Assembly: GCF_003416895.1 (NCBI RefSeq)
Contig: NZ_QVIO01000003.1
Coordinates: 248,001-312,000, forward strand
DNA from: Duganella sp. BJB476
GTDB taxonomy: Bacteria > Pseudomonadota > Gammaproteobacteria > Burkholderiales > Burkholderiaceae_D
Length of the DNA stretch: 64,000 nt
Reading direction: 5' to 3'
The notes under the pieces were generated by a model. That model searched no databases and was not told where the DNA came from. It saw only the letters and a list, made by a program, of their open reading frames with translations. Below, in pieces: positions 56,407 through 64,000 of the stretch. The translations under genes and the position numbers were made by a program. Position 1 is the first letter of the stretch, and the number at the start of each line of letters is the position of its first letter.

Positions 56407-58331
56407 GTCAGTTGCAGGTAGAGACTGCGTTCAAAGACGGCGCGCGGCGTCGTGCCGGTGGTGGTGCCGAACTCGACGTGGCGATGGTTCAACAGGTTGA
56501 CCGCGCCCAGCGCCAGCTCCAGCCGCGCGGCCGGATGCCAGCCCAGCCGGGCGTCCAGCGAGGTGTAGGCCGGCACCTCGGGATAGGGCAAGGCCGCCAC
56601 CCGGTCCAGCGACAGGTCCAGCTCCATCCCGCGCGGCAGGTCGTGGCTGGAGCGCAGCGTGTAGCGGTGCGGCGGATCGTTGCCGAACAGCGTGTTCGGC
56701 CCGCCCGGCGGCGGCGGCACGCTGGCGCCCGGTTGCAGGTTGATGCGCTCGCGCAGCAAGGTGTGGCTGGCGCTCAGGCGCCAGTCGCGGCTGACCTGGT
56801 AGTTGCCCCAGATTTCCAGGCCGGCGACATTGCCCTCGGCGTGGTTGGCGACCTGGAACGTGTTCTTGACCGGGTCGTAGTCCACGGTGCGCAGATCGTC
56901 GTACTTGTTGTAGTAGGCGTTGACCGAAAACGACAGCCGCTCGGTCGGCTGGGCGCGGTAGCCCAGCTCCAGCGCGGTCAGCCGCTCCGAGCGGAAGTTC
57001 GGCCCGCCGCGCAAGGCCGCGGTCGGGATGCCGAAGATATAGGCCTCGCGGTCCACCCGCGACGGCGTGCGCAGCGCCCGCGACAGCGCGGCCCACCACA
57101 GCGAGTGGGCGTCCGGCTTCCACGCCAGCCGCAGGTTGGGCTGGAACTCAAGGCCGGTGTAGGAATTGCGCTCGGCCTTGGCGCCCAGGGTCAGCTTCCA
57201 CTGCGGGTCGAGCGCGATGGTGTCCTGCACGAACAGATTGACCAGGTGGGTCGCCACCTGCTCCGGCAGGAACTTCAGGAACGCGCCGTTGGTGGCGGTG
57301 CTGCGCCACAGCCGCAAGCCGCCGCCCCACACCAGCTCCTGGCGATCGCCCAGCGGCAGGCGGTGCTGGGCCTCGACGTCGTAGGTGTCGTTCGATTCGC
57401 CCAGCATGATCACGCCCGGGATCAGGTTGTTGACGCGGTCGTAATAGCCCTGCACCTGCAGCGCCGCGCCGTCGGCCAGCGCGCGGTCCCAGCGCGCCAG
57501 CAGGTTGCCGCCGGAACGGTGGCGCTCGCTGCCGGCCAGCTGGTCCAGCTGGCGGTCGTACAGGTCGCCCTGCAAGGTGACGCCGTTGTCGCCCGCGCCC
57601 CAGTCGGCGCGGAAGCCCAGCTGCCGCCCGGACCAGCGATCGCCCGGATCGGCGCCGGTCATGGTCTGGTTGGCGTCGCGCCGGAAGCCCTTGGCGTACA
57701 CCCGCATGCTGGCGTCCTCGCCCAGCCGCCAGCCCTGGCGCACGGCGACGCCGCGCTCCTCGTTGCCGCCGCCCAGCGACACCAGCGTGCCCTGGGTATC
57801 CTTGCTGGACCGGGTGATCACGTTGATCACGCCGTTGACCGCGTTCGAGCCCCACAGCGTGCCGCCCGGACCGCTGATCACCTCGATCCGCTCGATATCC
57901 TCCATCATCACGTCCTGGGCTTCCCAGAACACGCCGGCGTTGAGCGGGTTGTACACCACCCGGCCGTCGATCAGCACCAGCAGCTTGTTGCCGTTGCCGT
58001 TGCTGCCGCCGCGCGCGGTGACCGCATACGTGTTGCCGTTGGTGCGCGCCACCTCCAGGTTGGGCGCCAGCCGCAGCGCCTCCGCCAGGCTGGTGGCGCC
58101 GCTGCGCCGCACGTCCTCGCCGGTGATGATGTACACCGCGGCGGCGGCGTCGCCCAGCGGCTCGGCCTTCTTCGACACCGAGGTGATCGGGATCTCCGCC
58201 AGTTCCTCGATGCTCATGCGCGACAGCTGGCTGGGCAGCTGCTGGGCCGACGCGCCGGCGGCACACAACAGGCCGGCGCCCAGCCACAACGGCGCACAGC
58301 GGCGCCGGTCCGGTATCGATAAACGCTCCAT
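56394..58331 (-). CDS. TonB-dependent outer-membrane receptor
   Basis: 645 residues. Signal peptide (ends GASAQ), then LSRMSIEELAEIPITSVSKKAE, which contains the likely TonB-box region, a plug (LAEALRLAPNLEVARTNGNTY, VLIDGRVVYNPLNAGVFW, ERIEVISGPGGTLWGSNAVNGVINVITR) and a 22-strand barrel ending in LQLTWKF with the terminal aromatic. Size and plug type match the small cobalamin/colicin-like receptors often encoded with signal-transduction genes. Ligand unknown. Position inside a chemosensory operon suggests that it brings or senses the signal that YfiR reports. Confidence 0.94.
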   Translation of the reverse strand: MERLSIPDRRRCAPLWLGAGLLCAAGASAQQLPSQLSRMSIEELAEIPITSVSKKAEPLGDAAAAVYIITGEDVRRSGATSLAEALRLAPNLEVARTNGNTYAVTARGGSNGNGNKLLVLIDGRVVYNPLNAGVFWEAQDVMMEDIERIEVISGPGGTLWGSNAVNGVINVITRSSKDTQGTLVSLGGGNEERGVAVRQGWRLGEDASMRVYAKGFRRDANQTMTGADPGDRWSGRQLGFRADWGAGDNGVTLQGDLYDRQLDQLAGSERHRSGGNLLARWDRALADGAALQVQGYYDRVNNLIPGVIMLGESNDTYDVEAQHRLPLGDRQELVWGGGLRLWRSTATNGAFLKFLPEQVATHLVNLFVQDTIALDPQWKLTLGAKAERNSYTGLEFQPNLRLAWKPDAHSLWWAALSRALRTPSRVDREAYIFGIPTAALRGGPNFRSERLTALELGYRAQPTERLSFSVNAYYNKYDDLRTVDYDPVKNTFQVANHAEGNVAGLEIWGNYQVSRDWRLSASHTLLRERINLQPGASVPPPPGGPNTLFGNDPPHRYTLRSSHDLPRGMELDLSLDRVAALPYPEVPAYTSLDARLGWHPAARLELALGAVNLLNHRHVEFGTTTGTTPRAVFERSLYLQLTWKF

Positions 58332-58344
58332 CGCATCTCCTGGT

Positions 58345-58956
58345 TCAGGCTACATGCTGCTCCACCACCATGGCCGGATCGGACAACAGGCGCCCGCCGT
58401 CCAGCACGATCAAACGGGCGGCCGTCACGCCCTTCAGGTAATCGGCGCGGATCCCGCCCAGCGTCGACGGCGGCGGCTGCAATTCGGCCAGCAGCAGCTT
58501 GTTCACGCCCAGGATCTGGTCGGCCAGCACGCCAAAGCGCATGGCGCCGCCGCGCAGCACGATGATCTTGTTCAGGTCCGTCAAGCCCTGCTGCGGCAGG
58601 CCGAAAAAGCGTTTCAGGTCGACCAGCGACAAAATCCGCCCCCGCACATTGACGATGCCCAGCACGAAGTCCGGCGTGCACGGCAGCGGCGTCAGGTCGC
58701 GCAGCACGTGCACCTCGTGCACATGGCTCATCTCCAGCGCGTAGCGTTCGTGGGCCAGCATGAATTCCAGCACCTCGGCCTCGGCGTCGGGCGCCGGCGC
58801 GGCCGGCGGCACGCGCGCCAGCAGCTGTGCGCGCTCCTCCAGCAGCGCGCGCTGGCGTTCCGGCGCCACCGCCGTTTGCTGCCGCGCCGTGGCGGCCGCC
58901 GCGGCCAGCCGCGCGCGCACCCGCTCCCAGTCCAGTTGCTGGCGCCGGGCCGGCAT
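58345..58956 (-). CDS. cheW: CheW coupling protein (WspD-like, with N-terminal extension)
   Basis: 203 residues from the ATG at 58956, which overlaps the cheR stop by one base. An Ala/Arg/Gln-rich helical extension of about 55 residues precedes the CheW fold: FMLAHERYALEMSHVHEVHVL, LVDLKRFFGL and the conserved GIVNVRGRILSLVDLK. It links receptor and CheA. Length and extension resemble WspD. Two CheW genes flank cheR, as in the Wsp operon. Confidence 0.92.
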   Translation of the reverse strand: MPARRQQLDWERVRARLAAAAATARQQTAVAPERQRALLEERAQLLARVPPAAPAPDAEAEVLEFMLAHERYALEMSHVHEVHVLRDLTPLPCTPDFVLGIVNVRGRILSLVDLKRFFGLPQQGLTDLNKIIVLRGGAMRFGVLADQILGVNKLLLAELQPPPSTLGGIRADYLKGVTAARLIVLDGGRLLSDPAMVVEQHVA

Positions 58957-60431
58957 CAGGCGGCCCCGGCGCCGGCGCGCATCAGATCGGCCAGTTCGCC
59001 CGCGCGCACGCCGCCCGAGTGCGCCAGCACGTCGTCCGGCGCGTGTCCGCGTAACAGTTCCAGCGCGTTGGCGAAATGACGCTGCGCCTCGCGCGCCGCG
59101 CCGTTGCGCCGGCACAGGCTGCCCAGCGTGAAATGCGCCAGCACGAAGTCCGGGTCCAGATAGAGCGCGTCCTTGAGGGCGCCGATGGCTTCGGCGGTGC
59201 GGCCTTGTTCTTCCAGGATCAACGCCCGCAGATAGCGCAGCTCCGGGTCGCATTTGTCGGTGGCGATCGCGGCGGCGCAGCACAGGCTGGCGTCGTCCAG
59301 CAGGCCGCGGTCGGCGCTCAGGCGGGCCCGCAGCGCCAGCGCGGGGGCCGGATCGGCGGGCGCAGCCACGATGGACGCCTGCCCGGCAGGCGCGACGGCG
59401 ATCGGCGCGGGCCCGGCCGGCGCGGCGACGATGGCGGCCGCGCACGCGGCTGGCTCGGTGGGCGCGACGTCAGTGCTTGCCGTTCCGGCGGGGGCGACCG
59501 CAATGGCAGCGGCTGCGGCGGCCGGCACGGCGGAGTGCAAGCCGGTAACGGCCGCCGCCAATTCGGCCCGGAGCGCCTCCGGCCGCTGGCGATACAGCAG
59601 CGCGGAGGGAAAGCGCACCGGCTCGAACGGCGTCAGCAGCGCGTGGCCGGCCTCCGCCATGCCGACCGCCAGCCAGCCGTCCGGCGCCAGCGCGCGGCCC
59701 AGCCGCTGCAAGGCGCGCGCGGCGCTGGCAGGTTCGAAATACATCAGCACGTTGCGGCACAGGATCAGGTCCATGGTCGGCGCGCCCACTTCCGGGCCGG
59801 GAAACAGGTCGGCCGCCAGGTTCAGGTAGTCGAAGCGCACGCCCCGGCGCAGCGCCGGCGCGATGGCGCGCAAGCCGTCCTGCGGCGCCCCGAAGTGGCG
59901 CCACACCAGCCAGGCCGGCACGGCGCGGAACGACCAGTCGCGGTAGCGGCCCTGCTCCGCCTTGCGCAGGAAGCCGGGGTTGACGTCGGTGCCGAGCAGG
60001 GTGATGCGCCAGTCAGCCAGGTCGGGTATCAGGCGCTGCAGCAGGATCGCCACCGAATACAGTTCCTCGCCGGTGCAGCAGCCGGCGCTCCAGATGCGCA
60101 GCGTGCGGCCGGCGGCGCGGCGCGCGGCGATCAGCGCCGGCAGCACCTCGTGTTCGAGCGCGTCGAACACGGCCGGCTCGCGGAAGAAATAGGTCTCGCC
60201 GACGGTCAACTGGTGGGCCAGCTGTTCGATCTGGCTGCGGGTCGGCGGCGCCGCCATCAGGCGCCGCATGCAGGCGCCGGCGCCGGCGGGGTCCAGCGCC
60301 TCGGCCGCGCGCACCAGCTCGGGCCATTGTCCGCGCGGGAAATGCAGGCCCAGGTGCTGCGTGATGTAGCCGCTGAACGCCGTCAGCAAGGCATCGGACG
60401 GCGCGGCTTCGGTATCGCGGTCATTCGGCAT
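58956..60431 (-). CDS. cheR: CheR methyltransferase with C-terminal TPR-like helices (WspC-like)
   Basis: 491 residues. N-terminal CheR helical part, SAM-binding WSAGCCTGEELYSVAILL, LGTDVNPGFLRKAEQGRY, and CRNVLMYF. About residues 310-390 form an Ala/Pro-rich linker built of degenerate repeats related to IAVAPAG, followed by TPR-like helices (RYLRALILEEQGRTAEAIGALKDALYLDPDF, HFTLGSLCRRNGAAREAQRHF). The CheR-TPR arrangement is that of WspC. It methylates glutamates on the partner receptor, which lacks a docking pentapeptide, so recruitment may go through the TPR. Overlaps both cheW genes. Confidence 0.94.
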   Translation of the reverse strand: MPNDRDTEAAPSDALLTAFSGYITQHLGLHFPRGQWPELVRAAEALDPAGAGACMRRLMAAPPTRSQIEQLAHQLTVGETYFFREPAVFDALEHEVLPALIAARRAAGRTLRIWSAGCCTGEELYSVAILLQRLIPDLADWRITLLGTDVNPGFLRKAEQGRYRDWSFRAVPAWLVWRHFGAPQDGLRAIAPALRRGVRFDYLNLAADLFPGPEVGAPTMDLILCRNVLMYFEPASAARALQRLGRALAPDGWLAVGMAEAGHALLTPFEPVRFPSALLYRQRPEALRAELAAAVTGLHSAVPAAAAAAIAVAPAGTASTDVAPTEPAACAAAIVAAPAGPAPIAVAPAGQASIVAAPADPAPALALRARLSADRGLLDDASLCCAAAIATDKCDPELRYLRALILEEQGRTAEAIGALKDALYLDPDFVLAHFTLGSLCRRNGAAREAQRHFANALELLRGHAPDDVLAHSGGVRAGELADLMRAGAGAA

Positions 60432-60939
60432 CGGACAGCGCCTTCTCGAGAGCTAATTCCTCGTCCAGTGACAGGAAGCGATCCAGGTCGTGGATCAGTA
60501 TCATGCCGTCGTCCAGCTTCAGGACGCCGCTCATGTACTCGGCGCCGGGAACGACATGGCCGGCGGCCACCACGGCTTCGTCGGCACACTCGGCGACGCC
60601 GTTGACGGCATCGGCAATCAGGGCCAGGCGCCGGTGCGCGCTGCGCGCCAACACCATCTGGTCGCTCAGCGCGATGGCGCGCGCCGGCAGTTGCAGCCTG
60701 CGCCGCAGGTCGATCACGGCCACCACCTGCCCCTGCACGTTGACGATGCCGCACACCGCGCCGGGCGCCGCCGGAAACGGCGTCACCGCAACCGCGCGCA
60801 CTACCCGCTCCACCGCCGCCAGTGGCAGTGCGTAGCGTTGCCCTTCCAGAGTCCAGATCAGCAGCTGTGGCACGATGGCTTGGCCCGTCAGAGAGTTCCC
60901 GATTAATTGTGATACAGAAATGATGAGAAATCCATCCAA
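60421..60939 (-). CDS. cheW: CheW coupling protein (WspB-like), first gene of the operon
   Basis: 172 residues by the first ATG. The CheW fold begins at about residue 26 (QLLIWTLEGQRYALPLAAVERVV) and includes GIVNVQGQVVAVIDLRRRL, the conserved CheW segment. The first 22 residues are hydrophobic and atypical, so a GTG start at 60873 is possible, but neither has a strong ribosome site. It overlaps cheR by 11 bases. The 82 bases upstream to the divergent DUF72 gene are AT-rich and probably carry the operon promoter. Confidence 0.88.
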   Translation of the reverse strand: MDGFLIISVSQLIGNSLTGQAIVPQLLIWTLEGQRYALPLAAVERVVRAVAVTPFPAAPGAVCGIVNVQGQVVAVIDLRRRLQLPARAIALSDQMVLARSAHRRLALIADAVNGVAECADEAVVAAGHVVPGAEYMSGVLKLDDGMILIHDLDRFLSLDEELALEKALSDAE

Positions 60940-61021
60940 TTGTCACGCTATCCTCTTTTTACAACAATGCAACGAACGGGCGTCTGCGCTATCATTTCGG
61001 GATAGACTCGGGGGGCGAAGT

Positions 61022-61774
61022 ATGGCGAAAACAGGCACTGTACGGGTAGGCATAGGCGGCTGGGATTACGCGCCGTGGCGCGAGACTTTCTATCCGCAAG
61101 GCGTACCGCAGAAGAAGGCGCTGGAATACGCCAGCCGCCAGCTCAGCAGCATCGAAATCAACGGCACCTTCTACCGCACCGCCAAGCCCGAGCACTTCGC
61201 CTCGTGGGCCGCGCAGACGCCGGACGATTTCGTCTTCTCGGTCAAGGCCAGCCGTTTCGCCACCAACCGCAAGGTGCTGGCCGAGGCCGGGGAATCCATC
61301 GAGCGCTTCATCAACAGCGGCCTGAGCGAGCTGGGCGACAAGCTCGGCCCCATCCTGTGGCAGCTGGCGGCCACCAAGCAGTTCGACCCCGACGACCTGC
61401 AAGCCTTCTTCAAGCTGCTGCCCGCCAGGCTGGGCACGCGCAAGCTGCGCCACGTGCTCGACGCCCGCCACGCCAGTTTTCTGTGCGACGACTATTACCA
61501 GCTGGCGCGCAAGCACAAGATCGCCACCGTCATCACCGACTCGCCCAAGTATCCCAACATCGGCGAGGTCACCGGCGAGTTCGTCTACGCGCGCCTGATG
61601 AACGCGCAAAGCGAGGTGGAAACCGGCTACACCAGGCCGGCGCTGAAGCAATGGGCGGCGCAAGCGCGCCTGTGGCAGCAAGGCGCCAAGTCCGGCGACG
61701 CCTACGTCTACTTCATCAACGGCGCCAAGGAACGGGCGCCGGCCGCCGCCCTGCATCTGCTCACACTGCTGTAA
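61022..61774 (+). CDS. DUF72 domain-containing protein
   Basis: 250 residues from the ATG at 61022. TIM-barrel DUF72: VRVGIGGWDYAPWRETFYPQG at the N-terminus, then SSIEINGTFYRTAKPEHFASWA and the later HVLDARHASFL and YARLMNAQ. Function of this widespread family is not established. Start chosen at MAKTGTV where homology begins; the upstream part of the frame is the intergenic region. A small hairpin follows the stop in front of gmk. Confidence 0.9.
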   Translation: MAKTGTVRVGIGGWDYAPWRETFYPQGVPQKKALEYASRQLSSIEINGTFYRTAKPEHFASWAAQTPDDFVFSVKASRFATNRKVLAEAGESIERFINSGLSELGDKLGPILWQLAATKQFDPDDLQAFFKLLPARLGTRKLRHVLDARHASFLCDDYYQLARKHKIATVITDSPKYPNIGEVTGEFVYARLMNAQSEVETGYTRPALKQWAAQARLWQQGAKSGDAYVYFINGAKERAPAAALHLLTLL

Positions 61775-61813
61775 ATTGGATGCAAGGGCTTGCTCTTGGT
61801 AAAATACATCTTT

Positions 61814-61834
61814 GGGCGAAGCAATTGTTCGCCC
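61814..61834 (+). terminator. hairpin between DUF72 gene and gmk
   Basis: GGGCGAA (61814-61820) and TTCGCCC (61828-61834) form a 7-bp stem with a 7-base loop. There is no T-run, so it may be a weak terminator for the DUF72 transcript or an element of the gmk leader. Confidence 0.45.
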
Positions 61835-61857
61835 GTTGACGTTTTCGAAAGAGAGAC

Positions 61858-62496
61858 ATGAGCTCAACCACCTCATTCGCCGGCAGTCTGTTCATGGTCG
61901 TCGCGCCGTCGGGCGCCGGCAAGTCCACGCTGGTCAACGCGCTGCTGGCGCAGGAACCGACCATCAAGCTGTCGATTTCCACCACCACCCGCGCGCCGCG
62001 TCCGGGCGAGACCCACGGCAAGGAATACTACTTCACCACCGCCGAGGATTTCGTCCAGCGCGCCGACGCCGGCGAGTTCCTGGAGTGGGCCGAAGTGCAC
62101 GGCAATTACTACGGCACCTCGCGCATCATGGTCGAACAGCAGATGAAGACCGGCACCGACATCCTGCTGGAAATCGATTGGCAGGGCGCGCGCCAGGTGA
62201 AGAAGCAGTTCCCGCAGGCGGCCGGCATTTTCATCCTGCCGCCGTCGATCGACGCGCTGGAGGAACGGCTGAAGAAACGCGCCACCGACGAACCGCATGT
62301 GATCACGCGCCGGCTGCTGGCGGCGGGCGGCGAAATCGCCCACGCTCCCGAGTTCGAGTATGCTATCATCAACGAAGAATTTGCAGTCGCCCTGTCGGAA
62401 TTGACGGCGATTGTCAGAGCGGCCCGTTGCCGGTTTGCGCAACAAGCGGCGCGCAACGCCTCGCTATTTGCCCAATTGGGTATCCACGCTGAATAA
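61858..62496 (+). CDS. gmk: guanylate kinase
   Basis: 212 residues. Phosphorylates GMP to GDP. P-loop APSGAGKST (16-24), [23 protein letters not shown] (GMP-binding), [10 protein letters not shown] and [15 protein letters not shown] are all standard. It is followed after 24 bases by rpoZ and then spoT, the classical gmk-rpoZ-spoT order that ties guanine nucleotides to (p)ppGpp. Confidence 0.97.
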   Translation: MSSTTSFAGSLFMVVAPSGAGKSTLVNALLAQEPTIKLSISTTTRAPRPGETHGKEYYFTTAEDFVQRADAGEFLEWAEVHGNYYGTSRIMVEQQMKTGTDILLEIDWQGARQVKKQFPQAAGIFILPPSIDALEERLKKRATDEPHVITRRLLAAGGEIAHAPEFEYAIINEEFAVALSELTAIVRAARCRFAQQAARNASLFAQLGIHAE

Positions 62497-62520
62497 ATAC
62501 ACAAGATTTTAGGAGTTAAG

Positions 62521-62724
62521 ATGGCCCGCATTACTATTGAAGATTGTTTGAAACATATCCCTAACCGTTTCCAGCTGACCCTGGCCGCGACCTATCGCGC
62601 CCGCCAGCTGCTGCAAGGCCACACCCCTAAGGTCGAAGCCAAGGATAAGCCGACCGTCGTCGCCCTGCGTGAAATCGCCGCCGGCAAGGTCGGTCTGGAA
62701 ATGTTGAAAAAGGTCCCAATGTAA
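62521..62724 (+). CDS. rpoZ: RNA polymerase omega subunit
   Basis: 67 residues, normal for betaproteobacteria. [29 protein letters not shown] is the omega signature, helping beta-prime folding and forming part of the ppGpp binding site in enterics. AGGAG lies 5 bases upstream of the ATG. Between gmk and spoT. Confidence 0.97.
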   Translation: MARITIEDCLKHIPNRFQLTLAATYRARQLLQGHTPKVEAKDKPTVVALREIAAGKVGLEMLKKVPM

Positions 62725-62746
62725 GTTGGGCCCGGCGTTCCCGAAC

Positions 62747-62813
62747 AATGTGAATGGTGCGGTTAGTCAGTAAGTATGGGATATTCCGGTATCGAATATC
62801 CTGATTTCACATT
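62747..62813 (+). other. two nested stem-loops in the rpoZ-spoT gap
   Basis: Outer pair AATGTGAA (62747-62754) / TTCACATT (62806-62813) encloses GGATATTC (62779-62786) / GAATATCC (62794-62801). Both stems are perfect 8-bp. There is no T-run. The structure ends 24 bases before the spoT ATG and might influence read-through or translation of spoT. Confidence 0.5.
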
Positions 62814-62837
62814 CTCATCGAGACGGAACGCAAAAGT

Positions 62838-64000
62838 ATGAATCTGATCCCTGCCGATCCGACACTGAGTGGCAAGCCCGCACGGGCCAACCAGCCGGCC
62901 CCTGCGCCGGCTGCGCCCACATCAGGGGCCGACGCAGGGGATAGCACCACCACCCTCGCCTCATCCGCACCAGCTCCCATCCCGCCTGTGATTTCTTCGT
63001 CGCCCCTGGCCACGCCTACCCTGACCGCGGGCGTTGCCTCCGTCACGCATCTGACCGAAAAACTGGCCGAGTACATGAACGCCGCCGACCTGAAAAAGGT
63101 CAAGGAAGCCTACCGTTTCTCGGACGAAATGCACCTGGGCCAGGTGCGCAAATCGGGCGAGCCGTATATCTCGCATCCGATCGCCGTGGCCGAGATCTGC
63201 GCCGACTGGAAGCTCGACGCCCAGGCCATCATGGCGGCGCTGCTGCACGACGTGATGGAAGACCAGGACGTCAAGAAGGAAGAGCTGATCGAACGCTTCG
63301 GCGCGCCGGTGGCCAACCTGGTCGACGGCCTGTCCAAGCTGGAAAAGATCGAGTTCCAGAGCCAGATCGAGGCGCAGGCGGAGAACTTCCGCAAGATGCT
63401 GCTGGCGATGGCCTCGGACGTGCGCGTCATCCTGATCAAGCTGGCCGACCGCCTGCACAATATGCGCACGATGGAGGTGATGGCGCCGGCCAAGAAGGCG
63501 CGCATCTCCAGCGAAACGATGGAAGTGTATGTGCCGATCGCCCACCGCCTCGGCCTGAACAACATCTACCGCGAGCTGCAGGACCTGTCGTTCTCGCACC
63601 TGTATCCGCTGCGCTACCGCACCTTGGCCAAGGCCGTCAAGGCGGCGCGCGGCAACCGCCGCGAGGTGGTCAAGAAGATCCTCGAATCGGTCAAGAACAC
63701 GCTGACCATGGCCAATATCGAGGCCGAGGTCTACGGCCGCGAAAAGACGCTGTACGGCATCTACAAGAAAATGCGCAGCAAGCACCTGTCGTTCTCGCAG
63801 GTGCTGGACGTGTACGGCTTCCGCGTGGTGGTCGACAGCTTCCCGAATTGCTACGTGGCGCTGGGCACGCTGCACTCGCTGTACAAGCCGATGCCGGGCA
63901 AGTTCAAGGACTACATCGCGATCCGCAAGCTCAACGGCTACCAGTCGCTGCACACCACCCTGATCGGCCCGTACGGCACGCCGGTGGAGTTCCAGATCCG
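62838..64000 (+). CDS. spoT: bifunctional (p)ppGpp synthetase/hydrolase SpoT (partial, C-terminus outside the window)
   Basis: 387 residues visible before the window ends. A Pro/Ala-rich N-terminal stretch (about 1-75) is longer than in E. coli. The HD hydrolase domain follows with RKSGEPYISHP, ALLHDVMED (HD pair) and LADRLHNMRTM, all intact, so hydrolase activity is expected. The synthetase domain begins near VYGREKTLYGIYKKM and contains VLDVYGFRVVVDS and GYQSLHT before the cut. Intact HD plus synthetase points to SpoT/Rel rather than RelA. The gmk-rpoZ-spoT order supports this. Confidence 0.95.
   Translation, partial: MNLIPADPTLSGKPARANQPAPAPAAPTSGADAGDSTTTLASSAPAPIPPVISSSPLATPTLTAGVASVTHLTEKLAEYMNAADLKKVKEAYRFSDEMHLGQVRKSGEPYISHPIAVAEICADWKLDAQAIMAALLHDVMEDQDVKKEELIERFGAPVANLVDGLSKLEKIEFQSQIEAQAENFRKMLLAMASDVRVILIKLADRLHNMRTMEVMAPAKKARISSETMEVYVPIAHRLGLNNIYRELQDLSFSHLYPLRYRTLAKAVKAARGNRREVVKKILESVKNTLTMANIEAEVYGREKTLYGIYKKMRSKHLSFSQVLDVYGFRVVVDSFPNCYVALGTLHSLYKPMPGKFKDYIAIRKLNGYQSLHTTLIGPYGTPVEFQI

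Noticed and set aside
51841..56421. Forward open frame of 1526 codons opposite cheA, MCP and yfiR
   Set aside because: Spans several real reverse-strand genes with intact motifs; its own sequence is an Arg/His/Gln/Ala-rich shadow with no domain.
56412..58322. Forward frame of 636 codons opposite the TonB receptor
   Set aside because: The receptor on the reverse strand has signal peptide, plug and terminal Phe; the opposite frame has none of these.
54091..60939. Flagellar chemotaxis operon
   Set aside because: No cheY-cheZ, flagellar or motility genes are near; CheA-REC and CheR-TPR are of the Wsp type.

Overview
The window is high-GC, gene-dense betaproteobacterial chromosome. The gene set points to the Oxalobacteraceae (a Duganella, Massilia or Janthinobacterium-like soil or rhizosphere bacterium): an SOS-controlled imuA-imuB mutagenesis cassette, an Entner-Doudoroff sugar regulon with HexR operators, the rph / PP2C / Ser-Thr kinase / yicC order, gmk-rpoZ-spoT, and large chemosensory and RND-efflux operons. 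This assignment is by recognition only; there is no rRNA in the window. No tRNA, CRISPR array, transposase or prophage was seen.

Layout. 1-1.3 kb: imuB (cut by the window edge) and imuA under a clear LexA box. 1.4-11 kb: housekeeping (antiporter, PHB-depolymerase-like esterase, hrpA, argA, yggX, lipoprotein, rpiA). 11.2-13.2 kb: a three-gene signalling module (receiver, CheC-type phosphatase, PAS-diguanylate cyclase). 13.2-19.8 kb: accessory genes, including DoxX, VOC, an AraC regulator divergent from a P450, a cytochrome-b-like membrane protein after the P450, two unknowns and a RelE-type toxin with an unusual antitoxin. 19.8-30.8 kb: central sugar metabolism (eda-edd, pgi, SMP-30 lactonase, zwf, hexR, tal), with HexR-type palindromes in front of edd, pgi and zwf, interrupted by two unknown genes and a serine hydrolase. 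31-36.9 kb: a complete RND tripartite pump. 36.9-41.2 kb: a long perfect inverted repeat, a patatin, a chemoreceptor and, convergent with the receptor, a protein that carries the signature of the anthrax edema factor / ExoY toxin cyclase family. 41.2-48.8 kb: hemW, rdgB, rph, PP2C, Ser/Thr kinase, yicC, purine permease. 48.8-60.9 kb: one long reverse-strand chemosensory operon. 61-64 kb: DUF72 protein, gmk, rpoZ, spoT (cut by the window edge).

Two items stand out. First, the 12-kb chemosensory operon has the core of the Pseudomonas Wsp system (CheW, CheR with TPR-like tail, CheW, receptor, CheA-REC, CheB). Inserted in it are a TonB-dependent receptor, a YfiR-like periplasmic protein and a chemoreceptor whose periplasmic part looks like CHASE8, the sensor that YfiR controls in the diguanylate cyclase YfiN. 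It ends not in WspR but in a REC-histidine kinase and a lone receiver. This reads as a Wsp/Yfi hybrid that moves outer-membrane or periplasmic input into a CheA phosphorelay. Second, the gene at 39909-41153 carries the ATP-binding and metal-binding motifs of the ExoY/edema factor nucleotidyl cyclases, without any secretion system in sight.

All functions are inferred from sequence by eye; no alignment or database search was run.
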